The position numbers were made by a program, and so were the translations under genes. A DNA stretch of 64,000 nt from PMNU01 sp035479875 (GTDB taxonomy: Bacteria; Patescibacteriota; Saccharimonadia; Saccharimonadales; UBA4665): NCBI GenBank assembly GCA_035479875.1, contig DATIIH010000002.1, positions 1 to 64,000 of the forward strand, read 5' to 3'. Of the stretch, positions 27,309-35,608 are shown piece by piece. The notes beneath the pieces are model-generated. The model saw nothing but the letters and a program-made list of their open reading frames with translations, was not told the origin of the DNA and did no database searches. Position 1 is the stretch's first letter. Each line of letters starts with the position of its first letter.

Positions 27309-28746
27309 CCATGGTTTCGGGCATAATACTTTCGGCGTAGAGTTTGAGCTCTTCGAGCAGATACTCTTCGTGGCCGGTGAGGCCGCCGCGGGCGGCGATG
27401 TCTTGCAGGCGGGCAAAGTATTTTGCCATTCGGCTGCTTTGGCCGCCATCTAATAGCTTCTTGGTCCTAAATTGCTCCCATGTTTCACGCTCTTCCCCCG
27501 TTAGCGCTTTGGGAAAGTTGCGTGCTTTGTACAAAGGCAAGAGTTTTTCGAGCCGGTCGTCGGCAAAGGTCAAACCCAGACTAGACAATTCGGAAGGCTC
27601 GGCCGCGCGTACCACACTCATAGCGTTTTTGTCTGCCGGGCTAAAAAAGCCGTCATACAGTTGGCAATCTACATCTTTTTCGTCGCTAAACAAGCGGGCT
27701 TGCTGCTGCTTTTCTAAAATCTCGGCAGCCTTGAGTAACCGGGCAATAAAGGCATTGTCCTTTTTGAACGCAGCAGCATGAGCGGCAACTTCTTTAAGAT
27801 CGAGCTTAAGTCGTTTTTGGCTGGCGTCATCCAGCACAGCTAGCGGCGCCACGGCCGGGCAATGGTTGTACTTGAGCAATTTAACCGGCAGACGCTTAAC
27901 TGTTTCGTCGCGCGTCCATTTCCAGGCCTCGGCCAACTGCTCGGCTGTTTTATCTTGCCACTCGGCCGGATCGTGTCGCAGGTCGAACACATACACACCG
28001 CCGCTTTGCTTGGGGTGCGGGCACAGCATCGCGGCTGCAGTTGTTTTTTCGAACTCGCTTGGGTATTGGCCGCTGGTGTATACGAACGGCACGCCCTGCT
28101 CCACCAGCTCGGCAATTTTCTTTTTGTCGCGCATCGTGAGCAGGTAGTCAAAAAGCTTAGCCTGCTTATTGCGAATCAGGCGAGCAACGTTGATTGTTGC
28201 TTCTACATCGCTAAGAGCGTCGTGGGCATGCTCATGTTCCAGCTTATTAAGTGCTGTTAACAGCTCCAAGCGATTGGTAGGCTTACCAGAAGTGTCGAAA
28301 GGCCACTTAATGCCGTCCGGCCTGAGCGCCCGCGTCATCCGTACCACATCCAGTAGGTCCCAGCGCGAACGGCCATCTTGCCACTGCCATTCGTACGGAT
28401 CGTAAAAATTACGGTAGAGCGTGGCACGCATGAACTCGTCGTCAAAACGGATGGAGTTGAAGCCCAAAAAGATGGTGTTAGGGGTGGCTACTTCGGCCGT
28501 AAAGAGTTTGAGGAACTCGGCTTCGGTGACACCTTCCATTAAGGTCTGCTGCGGCGTGAGGCCAGTCACCAGCACGGCATCTGGATCAGGCACGATGTCA
28601 TCGGTGAGCTTAATAAGCACATTGACTGGCTCGCCTATAACGTTGAGCTGCAAGTCGGTGCGCTGCCCAGCAAACTGCATAATGCGGGCACCCTGCGCGC
28701 TAAATCCGCTGGTCTCTAGATCGTAAAAGAAAAAACTGGCAGCCAT
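27304..28746 (-). CDS. sbcB: Exodeoxyribonuclease I
   Basis: 480 residues with DEDD exonuclease motifs: FYDLETSG (Exo I), GFNSIRFDDEFMRATLYRNFYDPYEW (Exo II, the ExoI-specific stretch) and HDALSDVEATINVARLI (Exo III), followed by the SH3-like and C-terminal regions. ExoI degrades single-stranded DNA 3' to 5' and acts in mismatch repair and recombination. It is well known in proteobacteria and also annotated in CPR genomes. Confidence 0.93.
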   Translation of the reverse strand: MAASFFFYDLETSGFSAQGARIMQFAGQRTDLQLNVIGEPVNVLIKLTDDIVPDPDAVLVTGLTPQQTLMEGVTEAEFLKLFTAEVATPNTIFLGFNSIRFDDEFMRATLYRNFYDPYEWQWQDGRSRWDLLDVVRMTRALRPDGIKWPFDTSGKPTNRLELLTALNKLEHEHAHDALSDVEATINVARLIRNKQAKLFDYLLTMRDKKKIAELVEQGVPFVYTSGQYPSEFEKTTAAAMLCPHPKQSGGVYVFDLRHDPAEWQDKTAEQLAEAWKWTRDETVKRLPVKLLKYNHCPAVAPLAVLDDASQKRLKLDLKEVAAHAAAFKKDNAFIARLLKAAEILEKQQQARLFSDEKDVDCQLYDGFFSPADKNAMSVVRAAEPSELSSLGLTFADDRLEKLLPLYKARNFPKALTGEERETWEQFRTKKLLDGGQSSRMAKYFARLQDIAARGGLTGHEEYLLEELKLYAESIMPETMV

Positions 28747-28767
28747 TGTGCTACCAGTTTAACAGAT

Positions 28768-29148
28768 TTAGCTTGCTTGGTATCCGGGAGGGATGATAGT
28801 GATGGTGTGGCGGACGCTTGTATCGTCTGTTCGATGAACAAACCGTTGATATGCTCGGTGGATTGCTGCCAAGGTAGGGTTCTTTGGCGTGAAGTTGGTT
28901 ATGACTGCTGCCTGCACTAAATCGCCAGTACGAAGCCAGCCCGGGAAGCGGCTGCCCATGTTGTCCATGGCTACGCCCTCTTCTGCATCAAGCTCAAAGC
29001 TCACGCCGTCAGGTAAACCTTTAAAGTACGAAAGCAGTGGGTTAGGATCGCCACTACAACGCGCTTCAAACGCATCCCCTACAGGTACTAGCGCCCTAAA
29101 AACCATTGGCGCATCAACGCCTGGGGTATGTCCATCAAATTCACTCAT
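28768..29148 (-). CDS. Hypothetical protein, 126 residues
   Basis: Not recognised. Soluble, mixed composition, one cysteine, with central acidic DAEEGVAMDNMGSRFPGWLRTGDLVQ. TATAAT 7 nt before the ATG indicates a leaderless single-gene unit between the Cys-cluster gene and sbcB. Confidence 0.65.
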   Translation of the reverse strand: MSEFDGHTPGVDAPMVFRALVPVGDAFEARCSGDPNPLLSYFKGLPDGVSFELDAEEGVAMDNMGSRFPGWLRTGDLVQAAVITNFTPKNPTLAAIHRAYQRFVHRTDDTSVRHTITIIPPGYQAS

Positions 29149-29155
29149 GAGATAT

Positions 29156-29161
29156 ATTATA
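29156..29161 (-). promoter_or_regulatory. -10 box of a leaderless promoter (29.1 kb orphan gene)
   Basis: TATAAT, 7 nt, ATG. Confidence 0.65.
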
Positions 29162-29242
29162 ACACTAACGTTTAAATGTTACAAGCTGTTGCAGTCTGTT
29201 GGTGACGTAGCAACGGTGAGGTATCGCGCAAAAGACAGGGCC

Positions 29243-29710
29243 TTAGGCTGCCACAGGTAAACCACGTGAACCACTGGGCACGAGTTGAGGTGCCGGTGCC
29301 TCGCCGGTTGCTTGCAGGTATCTATTAAGATCATCCGGCGTATCAACGCCGGCCTGGACGCGCATTTGACGGCATACGAATCCGCCTACCACAAAATCCT
29401 GACATGCTCGCGGGCGTCCGGCGTAGTCGTCGCACAATACTTGGCCATCAGGGGTCTCTTCGAGATGACCACACCTACCACGAACATACAGTGGGTCGTC
29501 CGGCCTGCGTACGCCTAGGATAGTTAAGAAAGTAACGCGGCGTGGCGCTTCGGCTACAGGTTCAAGGCTCGTACCTGCGCCTTGCATAAACTCAGCCTCG
29601 TCATCATTGAGTCGTATCTTGGTTCGACCCTTGCAGCACGCGCCGCAAGTCAAACAATCAACTGGATTGACAAGCAGGGACTCGGCACCTATTGGTCTAG
29701 GACTAGACAT
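29243..29710 (-). CDS. YkgJ-type cysteine-cluster protein
   Basis: 155 residues starting MSSPRPIG. The pattern CLTCGACCKGR, GRCGHLEE, LCDDYAGRPRACQDF is the CxxCxxCC...C...C-x-x-Y-x-x-RPxxC signature of the YkgJ family (UPF0153), thought to bind zinc or an Fe-S cluster. Function unknown. The ATG at 29764 lies upstream of TATTAT and is less likely to be the start. Confidence 0.85.
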   Translation of the reverse strand: MSSPRPIGAESLLVNPVDCLTCGACCKGRTKIRLNDDEAEFMQGAGTSLEPVAEAPRRVTFLTILGVRRPDDPLYVRGRCGHLEETPDGQVLCDDYAGRPRACQDFVVGGFVCRQMRVQAGVDTPDDLNRYLQATGEAPAPQLVPSGSRGLPVAA

Positions 29711-29766
29711 AGTGGCACTAATAATACTACTAAAGCTTATATTTGTCAATGTGACTAATATCACGT

Positions 29767-31050
29767 TTAGTAGGTAAATTCGCCGCTACCGGGAAAACGG
29801 ATAGAGTCACCAGGGCTAATGCCCTGTCGCACCAGCTCGTGCAAAATACCTTCGCGCTTCATGATGTCACGCAGGCGCTCCACGCCAGCCGGGTTGTTAA
29901 AGTCGGTGCGGCGGGCAAAGCGCTCGATCTTGGGGCCATGCACCACATAGGCATCTTCTTCTTTAACTACATCCCACGCGCCGTTATCGTCGTCATCTAA
30001 AGTGAGCACTGGGAGGCTGGAGTCCATAGTAATCTCGGCAGTGTGCTCCTTAATACGCTCTGTCTCAACTGCATGGCGAGCGGCGCGCATTAGTTCGAGC
30101 ACGCCAGCTTTAGTTTGGGCGGAGATAGCAAACAATTGTGTGTTTGCCGGCGCCACTTTTTTAAGCGTGGCCAGCTGGTCTTTGACAATATCGGCGTCTA
30201 GACCCTCAATCTTGGTGAGCGCTACCAGCTGTGGGCGGGTTGAGAGGTCGACCTTGTAGGCCTTTAGCTCTTCTTGGATAGTTTGGTAGGCCTTGGCAAC
30301 GTCTTCGTTATAGGCGTCAATCAGATGTAACAAGACTGCGGTGCGCTCGACGTGGCGCAAAAACTCATCGCCCAGGCCCTTGCCTTCGGCGGCGCCGGCG
30401 ATGAGGCCTGGAATGTCGGCAAACAAAAGGCTGGCTTCTTTGTCTACATCTACCACACCAAGGTTGGGTGTGAGTGTGGTGAACGGATAATCGGCAATCT
30501 CCGGTCGAGCATTGCTAACTACACTGAGGAGCGTCGATTTGCCGGCATTGGGCAAACCCACCAGACCGACATCGGCGATCATTTTAAGCTCTAGTTGCAC
30601 GGTGTGCTCTTCGCCCGGCTCGCCCTTTTCGGCGACGCGTGGTGCTTGGCGCGTGCTGCTAATAAAATGGGCGTTGCCATAGCCGCCTTTGCCACCTTTG
30701 GCGATAATCACTTTGGCGCCATCCTCAGCCACATCAGCCAAGATAACACCATGATCGTCGGTGGCCACCGTGCCAACCGGCACCATCACTAACAGATCGG
30801 AAGCACTGCGACCGTGTTTGCGCGTTTTGTCGCCGGGCTGACCACTCTCTGCTATCAGCTCTCTTTGAAAACGGAAATTAGCCAGCGTGTTTTGGTTACG
30901 GCTGCCCACAAGCACCACATTACCGCCGTCGCCGCCGTCGCCGCCGTCAGGGCCGCCCTTATCTATAAATTTTTCGTGCCTAAAGCTCACGCGGCCATTA
31001 CCGCCGTCGCCTGCTTTAATACGCACCTTTGCAACATCAATAAAATTCAT
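29767..31050 (-). CDS. obgE: GTPase Obg
   Basis: 427 residues in the full Obg layout: glycine-rich Obg fold (1-157, with KGGPDGGDGGDGGNVVL), G domain with P-loop GLPNAGKST (about 164-172), TLTPNLGVVDV and DIPGLIAGA, then a C-terminal OCT domain (about 345-427, IERFARRTDFNNPAGVERL). Obg couples GTP binding to 50S assembly. TATACT lies 8 nt before the ATG. It follows a strongly structured intergenic region. Confidence 0.97.
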   Translation of the reverse strand: MNFIDVAKVRIKAGDGGNGRVSFRHEKFIDKGGPDGGDGGDGGNVVLVGSRNQNTLANFRFQRELIAESGQPGDKTRKHGRSASDLLVMVPVGTVATDDHGVILADVAEDGAKVIIAKGGKGGYGNAHFISSTRQAPRVAEKGEPGEEHTVQLELKMIADVGLVGLPNAGKSTLLSVVSNARPEIADYPFTTLTPNLGVVDVDKEASLLFADIPGLIAGAAEGKGLGDEFLRHVERTAVLLHLIDAYNEDVAKAYQTIQEELKAYKVDLSTRPQLVALTKIEGLDADIVKDQLATLKKVAPANTQLFAISAQTKAGVLELMRAARHAVETERIKEHTAEITMDSSLPVLTLDDDDNGAWDVVKEEDAYVVHGPKIERFARRTDFNNPAGVERLRDIMKREGILHELVRQGISPGDSIRFPGSGEFTY

Positions 31051-31084
31051 TACTTAACAGTATAACGTATTGGGAGTCAAACTT

Positions 31085-31186
31085 GTGCAGAGCATTTTTT
31101 GAGGAGAGAGGGTTGTTAGCGCCACGGGCTGGCCGTAGGTCACCCGTAGAGCGCACTCTCGGAACAAAAATGCTTGCTCTGCGTAC
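31085..31186. ncRNA. Candidate structured RNA upstream of obgE
   Basis: A ~100-nt near-continuous hairpin: GCAGAGC (31087-31093) with GCTCTGC (31176-31182), an A/T step (ATTTTTT with AAAAAT), a GAGAGAG/CTCTC segment, GCGC/GCGC and ACGGG/CCCGT near the loop, interrupted by bulges. A long rod with internal loops resembles 6S-type RNA in outline but is shorter, and no 6S or SRP consensus is evident. Either strand could be transcribed: a TATAAC box lies upstream on plus, and on minus it would be the 5' leader of obgE. Confidence 0.4.
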
Positions 31187-31195
31187 ACTGACGGC

Positions 31196-32329
31196 TTAGT
31201 GGTAAATGTAGTGCGGATAAAGCGATGACGAAACCCAATCGCTGTAGCCCACGCGTCCGTAGCCGGCAATACCGTTCATGTCGCGGTACTTAATTTGCGT
31301 GCCGTCGGCCGAAACTTCGTCCACAATCGCCACGTGGCCTTCACCGCCAGCAGCGTACGGCGTTTGAGCAATGGCGCCCACAACAGGGGTGGAACTAACC
31401 GTCCAGCCGCTCAAAGCGGCATAGTATGCCCAGGTGCTAGCGTTACCCCAGTTGCTGGGTACGGCAATCTGGGTGGCCACGTACCAGGTGCAAAAACCGT
31501 AGTCGTAGCCGTTGCCACCGTACAGCGCCGTAAACAGGATAGACGATGCGCTCACCACTGCCACCGGCTGTTGACCGTTGGGAATCAAAAGCTGCTCGCC
31601 CACTTGAATGCCACTAATTTCGGCATCGTTAAAGGCAATCAACTGATCTTTGTTGGCGCGGTACCGCTGAGCAAGGCTATCAACGGTATCGCCGGCCTTA
31701 ACGGTGTACACAATGCCGTTTACCGGTGGAATAATCAGATTGCCGCCGGCGTTAACACTGCTACTACTGAGGTTGTTAGACCAACGAATGCTATCTGATG
31801 TTACATTAAACTTAGCGGCAATCGAGGCCACCGTGTCGCCGGCCAACACCACATACGTCTTAATATCCTTGTTACTTGCAAACTTACTTGCAGCGGCTTG
31901 CGGCTTGGCTACCACTGTGGTGTCAGCCGGAGCAATAGTGAGCTCAGCGGCTACACTCTGGGCTTGGTTAGTAACGGCCGTTGCTTCGGGCAAGTGAGTT
32001 ACGAGCGCAGCATTGGCAGCAATATCGGCCGAAGACAGTTGGTCGAGCGGGCCGCTGGCCACGTCGCTACTGGTAGGCGCTGCAATGTGAGAGCCCAGTA
32101 TCTGACTCGGACGCATGTCTCGCAGCACGAACGTACCAACGCCAGCTAGCAACAACAGGTTAAAAACAACGAGGGAGTAACGCACAAAATGACGGTTGGC
32201 CCGCAACCGGGCAAGCCGCCGCGTTACTTTTGGCCACACGCGCGCACCTGGCCTCGCGTGCAATTTTGCCGCTATACCACCATGGATCGTGTTACTGATA
32301 ATCGTCTCCAGTTGTAGCGTCCCGTGCAT
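31196..32329 (-). CDS. LysM-CHAP cell-wall hydrolase, membrane-anchored
   Basis: 377 residues: basic N-terminus, one membrane helix (YSLVVFNLLLLAGVGTFVL), a Ser/Ala linker, two LysM repeats (KTYVVLAGDTVASIAAKFNV; VYTVKAGDTVDSLAQRYRA) and a C-terminal CHAP domain with Cys in YGFCTWYVA, His in GEGHVAIVDEV and YRDMNG. CHAP enzymes cleave peptidoglycan peptides or amide bonds. An in-frame TTG at 32389 lies before the TATAAT, so the ATG at 32329 is used; CCTCT/AGAGG forms a small hairpin right before it. Downstream of mltG, it fits cell-wall remodelling. Confidence 0.92.
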   Translation of the reverse strand: MHGTLQLETIISNTIHGGIAAKLHARPGARVWPKVTRRLARLRANRHFVRYSLVVFNLLLLAGVGTFVLRDMRPSQILGSHIAAPTSSDVASGPLDQLSSADIAANAALVTHLPEATAVTNQAQSVAAELTIAPADTTVVAKPQAAASKFASNKDIKTYVVLAGDTVASIAAKFNVTSDSIRWSNNLSSSSVNAGGNLIIPPVNGIVYTVKAGDTVDSLAQRYRANKDQLIAFNDAEISGIQVGEQLLIPNGQQPVAVVSASSILFTALYGGNGYDYGFCTWYVATQIAVPSNWGNASTWAYYAALSGWTVSSTPVVGAIAQTPYAAGGEGHVAIVDEVSADGTQIKYRDMNGIAGYGRVGYSDWVSSSLYPHYIYH

Positions 32330-32368
32330 GCCTCTAACAGAGGTGCTCTCTAACACTACAGCCCCAAT

Positions 32369-32377
32369 TATAGCAGA
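32369..32377 (-). promoter_or_regulatory. Extended -10 promoter of the LysM-CHAP gene
   Basis: TGC-TATAAT about 40 nt before the ATG, just past the mltG stop. Unlike most promoters here it leaves a real 5' leader (about 33 nt), which contains a CCTCT-GTT-AGAGG hairpin. Confidence 0.5.
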
Positions 32378-32395
32378 TTTTGGTGACAATTTTAA

Positions 32396-33451
32396 CTACT
32401 GGCTACAGAGCTTGTGACAGTACTGGGCAGTGGCCGCTTGGTGCTCGGCAAGCGTGTGCGAAAAGTGGGTGACGCCGTCATCGCCAGTTACAAAGTACAA
32501 CCAATCGGTAGTGGCAGGGTGGGCCACGGCCTGCAGCGCGCTGGCGTCGACGTTACTAATGGGCGTGGGCGGCAAACCGGTGTGGATGAGCGTATTGTAT
32601 GGCGAATCATACACCAGCGAGGGACCCTTGCCCGCGGCAAGCGAACCATAGTATGCGGTAACATCCGAACCAAGCGCCATGCCGATTTGCAAACGACTGA
32701 TAAATACTTGGGCAGCCTGATTGCGGTCGCTTTGAGTGTTTACTTCTTGTTCGACAATCGAGGCCAGAATAATGCCTTGGTACGTACTAAGGCCCTCGGC
32801 TGCAAAGGCCGCACGGATGTCTGGCGTCAGCTGCTTGTCCATCTCGGCAAGTGCCTCAGCCACAATAGTCTTAGCCGAAGTATTAGCTGTCTTTTGGTAC
32901 GAGTCTGGATACAAATAGCCTTCTAGGTTGGCGCCGGCTGGTTTGTCTACTAATGCCGGAGCGTCGGCGTAGTTAGTAGGATCGAGTGCTGCAGTAATGT
33001 CCGCCTGGCTAAAGCCGTAATTAGTGAAGGCTGTACTAACTTGATCCAGCCGCTGTGCGGGCAGAATGGTAACCAAGTCTGTAGCTACTTTGCCGTGGGT
33101 TAACAGCGAAACGATCTGCGGCACGCTTTGGGCCGCGTCCAGCGAATAGGTGCCGGCCTCGAGCTCGTCGCGAACATTCTTGCTGCTCACGTATAGCTTA
33201 AAACCCCAGGTGCTACGGATAAGTCCAGCCTTTTTAAGCTCCGCAGCGATCTGGTCCAACGTGTCACCCTTGTTAATGGTTATCAGCTGAGCGCGCTGAC
33301 TGGTGGCGCTCACCGGTTTAATGCTCTCGTAGTACGCACGGCGAACAACCAACGTGGCGGCCCCCACGAGTACTACAAATATAAACAAACCGATAACTAA
33401 ACGTTTTGGCCACTTGCGACGTGGCGAGCGGGACATGGACGAATACCTCAT
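32396..33451 (-). CDS. mltG: Endolytic peptidoglycan transglycosylase MltG
   Basis: 351 residues: basic cytosolic N-terminus, membrane helix (RLVIGLFIFVVLVGAATLVV), LysM-like subdomain (ITINKGDTLDQIAAELKKAGLI) and the YceG domain with catalytic Glu in LASIVEQEVN, NLEGYLYPDSY and YDSPYNTLIHTGLPPTPISN. MltG cuts nascent glycan strands and sets their length. Its start overlaps the ruvX stop as ATGA; ruvX-mltG is a common pairing. Confidence 0.95.
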   Translation of the reverse strand: MRYSSMSRSPRRKWPKRLVIGLFIFVVLVGAATLVVRRAYYESIKPVSATSQRAQLITINKGDTLDQIAAELKKAGLIRSTWGFKLYVSSKNVRDELEAGTYSLDAAQSVPQIVSLLTHGKVATDLVTILPAQRLDQVSTAFTNYGFSQADITAALDPTNYADAPALVDKPAGANLEGYLYPDSYQKTANTSAKTIVAEALAEMDKQLTPDIRAAFAAEGLSTYQGIILASIVEQEVNTQSDRNQAAQVFISRLQIGMALGSDVTAYYGSLAAGKGPSLVYDSPYNTLIHTGLPPTPISNVDASALQAVAHPATTDWLYFVTGDDGVTHFSHTLAEHQAATAQYCHKLCSQ

Positions 33452-33885
33452 GCTCTGCCCTCCGGATGCTCACGCAAAAAATCTTCTAAAATGTAGGTGG
33501 CACTCAGCGAGTCAATATCGCCCTTTTGGTACGGCTGGCCACGACGCTGCAGTTCTTCTTCGGCTTGGCGCGAGGTAACTGCTTCGTCCTGCCAGTAAAC
33601 CGGAATGGTGAGCGCCGGTTTTACCAGCTCTACAAACTCTTCTACATACGCAGTTTGGCCGGTGTGCTGGCCGTCGAGGCCGCGCGGCAGGCCCACTACC
33701 AGGGCGGTGGCGCCGTTGTCGGTTACTAAACGCTCAATGTCTGCAACTACGCTATCGGTGTGTTCCAGTGCGGTCAGTGGTGCCGGCAAGCGCGCATCTA
33801 GACTGCAGCGTGCCACGCCGATACGCCGCTCACCCACATCAAGCGCCATAATTGTGCCGGCAGGATTATTGGTGCTTGGTTGCAT
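33448..33885 (-). CDS. ruvX: Holliday junction resolvase-like RuvX/YqgF
   Basis: About 145 residues of RNase H-like fold: ALDVGERRIGVA, VVGLPRGLDGQ, PVYWQDEAVTSRQAEEEL and the final DSLSATYILEDFL contain the Asp/Glu/Asp active-site pattern. In E. coli YqgF processes pre-16S rRNA; a resolvase role is also proposed. The start at 33885 overlaps the preceding gene by 20 nt; an ATG at 33909 is also in frame. Confidence 0.93.
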   Translation of the reverse strand: MQPSTNNPAGTIMALDVGERRIGVARCSLDARLPAPLTALEHTDSVVADIERLVTDNGATALVVGLPRGLDGQHTGQTAYVEEFVELVKPALTIPVYWQDEAVTSRQAEEELQRRGQPYQKGDIDSLSATYILEDFLREHPEGRA

Positions 33886-35608
33886 TGGACGTAGTTTTTG
33901 GTTTCTCAACGGTTATCGTGATGCGGCTGGTTTTCTTGGGTATAGAGCTGACCCAGAACGGGCTGTACGATACATCTACACTGGTAACACCGGGATTTTG
34001 CTTAATGATGCTCTCGGCCTGAGACGCCTTTTTGCCTGCCACCTGTGTCTTAAGTTGGTCGATATTAAGATCGGAGCCGGCAACCACGGTTACTTGTAGG
34101 GTGATGTTTGCGCCATTGGGGTTCTGTGTTTGCAGGCCGATGGTGGGGTCGCCGAGGCCGTAGTCGAGTATCTTTTGCTTACTCGTGTCGAGCTTGCTGG
34201 CAACGCTTTTGGCAATGATGGTCTGCAGATCGCTTTGTTTAACACCGAGCATGGTGTACTGAATAGTTTCGGTAACAGTAAGCGTGTCGGCGGCTTGGCC
34301 AGCGTTGGCGCTGGTTTTGACCTGGGGGTTGGCAGGGTTAAAGGTGGCGGCGATTGGCATGTAGCCTCGAGTAGTGAGGGCAGTTTGTAGTTCCTGTTTG
34401 ATAGCCGTGGTGTCCTGGGAGCCGATCTTTTGGGTGGCGCTGTCGATGTCGGCCTGGGCCACAATCTTGACAATGTCGTCGGTGCCGCCGCTCATGGCCG
34501 TGCCGCTTCCGCTGACGTTACTCTGGCCGGGGACGCTGTAGGCGCCAGCTGCCAAGTTGTACTGTGCGCCGCCAGTCTGAGCAATCACGTCTACCTTAGC
34601 GGTAGAGAAGGCTGGGTAATCGCTATTCTTACACTGTGGACCAATTTTAACGCTTTGCAAAGTGGCCGCCTCTTGCGTAATAAAGGTGAGATTGTTAGCG
34701 CTCACGGCTGAGCCGGCCGGAATAGTTACCGATGGCACCGAACAATCATTGAGCGACAGTGTCACTTTGCCGGTAGCCTTCACGCCATTGTTTTGCTGGC
34801 CAGTGGTGGGCACCTGCTGCGTCATGGTCTTGGTGGTTTGTTGCTGGATAGCCGGAACGGCGCCAGTGGCTGGGTCGAGCTTGGTGCTCGCGTCGGTGTT
34901 AAGCGCCAACACGGTACTGCTGTCAATGGCCTGGCTGTCGGTTTTGATGTCGATGCTCGCCTTAGGCAGTACTGTGGCCGCCACAACAAGCAGCACAATC
35001 AGAGTAATAGCGGCGGGAATACCCAGCAGCATAACCAGACGGAACCGGTTAAAGTTGGGCACGAGCAACTTCTTATCTTTTTTGCCCTTTTTAGCCTTGC
35101 TGGTAACACCGCCAACGACGACAGCTGCCGCGGCGTCATCTTCGTCTTCGTCGCCGAGTTCAATGGCTTCGTCTTCATCATCATCGGGCGCCATACCGCC
35201 GCCGGCTAGTTCGCCAACTGGTTTGGTTTTGTCGAGTTTGGGGACGACGGCGTCATCTGCGCCTTCGTCGTCTACTTGTTCTACGGCTTCGTCGTCGTCA
35301 ACTTTGCCGGGGCCATCAGGAATTTCTGGTTTGGTTTGGAGCGTCTTGGCAACGTGTACACCTACATTGGCAGCGAGGGGCAACAAGTTGGCTTCGGACG
35401 TAATGAGCACAATGTTTTTCTTTGCTTCGTCGGCGGTACGCTTGAGCAGCTTCATGTTCACGACGCTTTGCAGTACGGCAGTGCGTTTAGGGAGCACAAG
35501 AGCCACGATCTTTTGCTTGGCGCTACGAACTTTATCGATAATTGCAGTTATTTCGTCGTCAACATCTATATATATGACTTCTTTGCCCGAAGCGCTGGAT
35601 GTACTCAT
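33866..35608 (-). CDS. Baseplate-J-like membrane protein partnered with PilM-like gene
   Basis: 580 residues in three parts. Residues 1-90 form a soluble domain (IYIDVDDEITAIIDKVRSAK then VALVLPKRTAVLQSVVNMKLL). Residues 95-165 are a long Asp/Glu-rich linker, then one membrane helix (VMLLGIPAAITLIVLLVVAATVLP). The rest is a large outside part with a Baseplate_J-like segment (ATGKVTLSLNDCSVPSVTIPAGSAV, TFITQEAATL). Coupled to the PilM-like gene by ATGA overlap. Similar two-gene units occur in CPR genomes; a role as pilus or envelope-spanning machine part is inferred. Confidence 0.8.
   Translation of the reverse strand: MSTSSASGKEVIYIDVDDEITAIIDKVRSAKQKIVALVLPKRTAVLQSVVNMKLLKRTADEAKKNIVLITSEANLLPLAANVGVHVAKTLQTKPEIPDGPGKVDDDEAVEQVDDEGADDAVVPKLDKTKPVGELAGGGMAPDDDEDEAIELGDEDEDDAAAAVVVGGVTSKAKKGKKDKKLLVPNFNRFRLVMLLGIPAAITLIVLLVVAATVLPKASIDIKTDSQAIDSSTVLALNTDASTKLDPATGAVPAIQQQTTKTMTQQVPTTGQQNNGVKATGKVTLSLNDCSVPSVTIPAGSAVSANNLTFITQEAATLQSVKIGPQCKNSDYPAFSTAKVDVIAQTGGAQYNLAAGAYSVPGQSNVSGSGTAMSGGTDDIVKIVAQADIDSATQKIGSQDTTAIKQELQTALTTRGYMPIAATFNPANPQVKTSANAGQAADTLTVTETIQYTMLGVKQSDLQTIIAKSVASKLDTSKQKILDYGLGDPTIGLQTQNPNGANITLQVTVVAGSDLNIDQLKTQVAGKKASQAESIIKQNPGVTSVDVSYSPFWVSSIPKKTSRITITVEKPKTTSNATKHQ

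Noticed and set aside
29161..29242. Small gene between the 29.1 kb orphan and the cysteine-cluster gene
   Set aside because: No frame longer than a few codons with a start and ribosome site; nothing recognisable.
31085..31186. 6S, SRP or tmRNA identity for the hairpin upstream of obgE
   Set aside because: It is too short for 6S or tmRNA, and the conserved SRP loop and tmRNA tag frame are not seen; kept only as an unnamed structured RNA.
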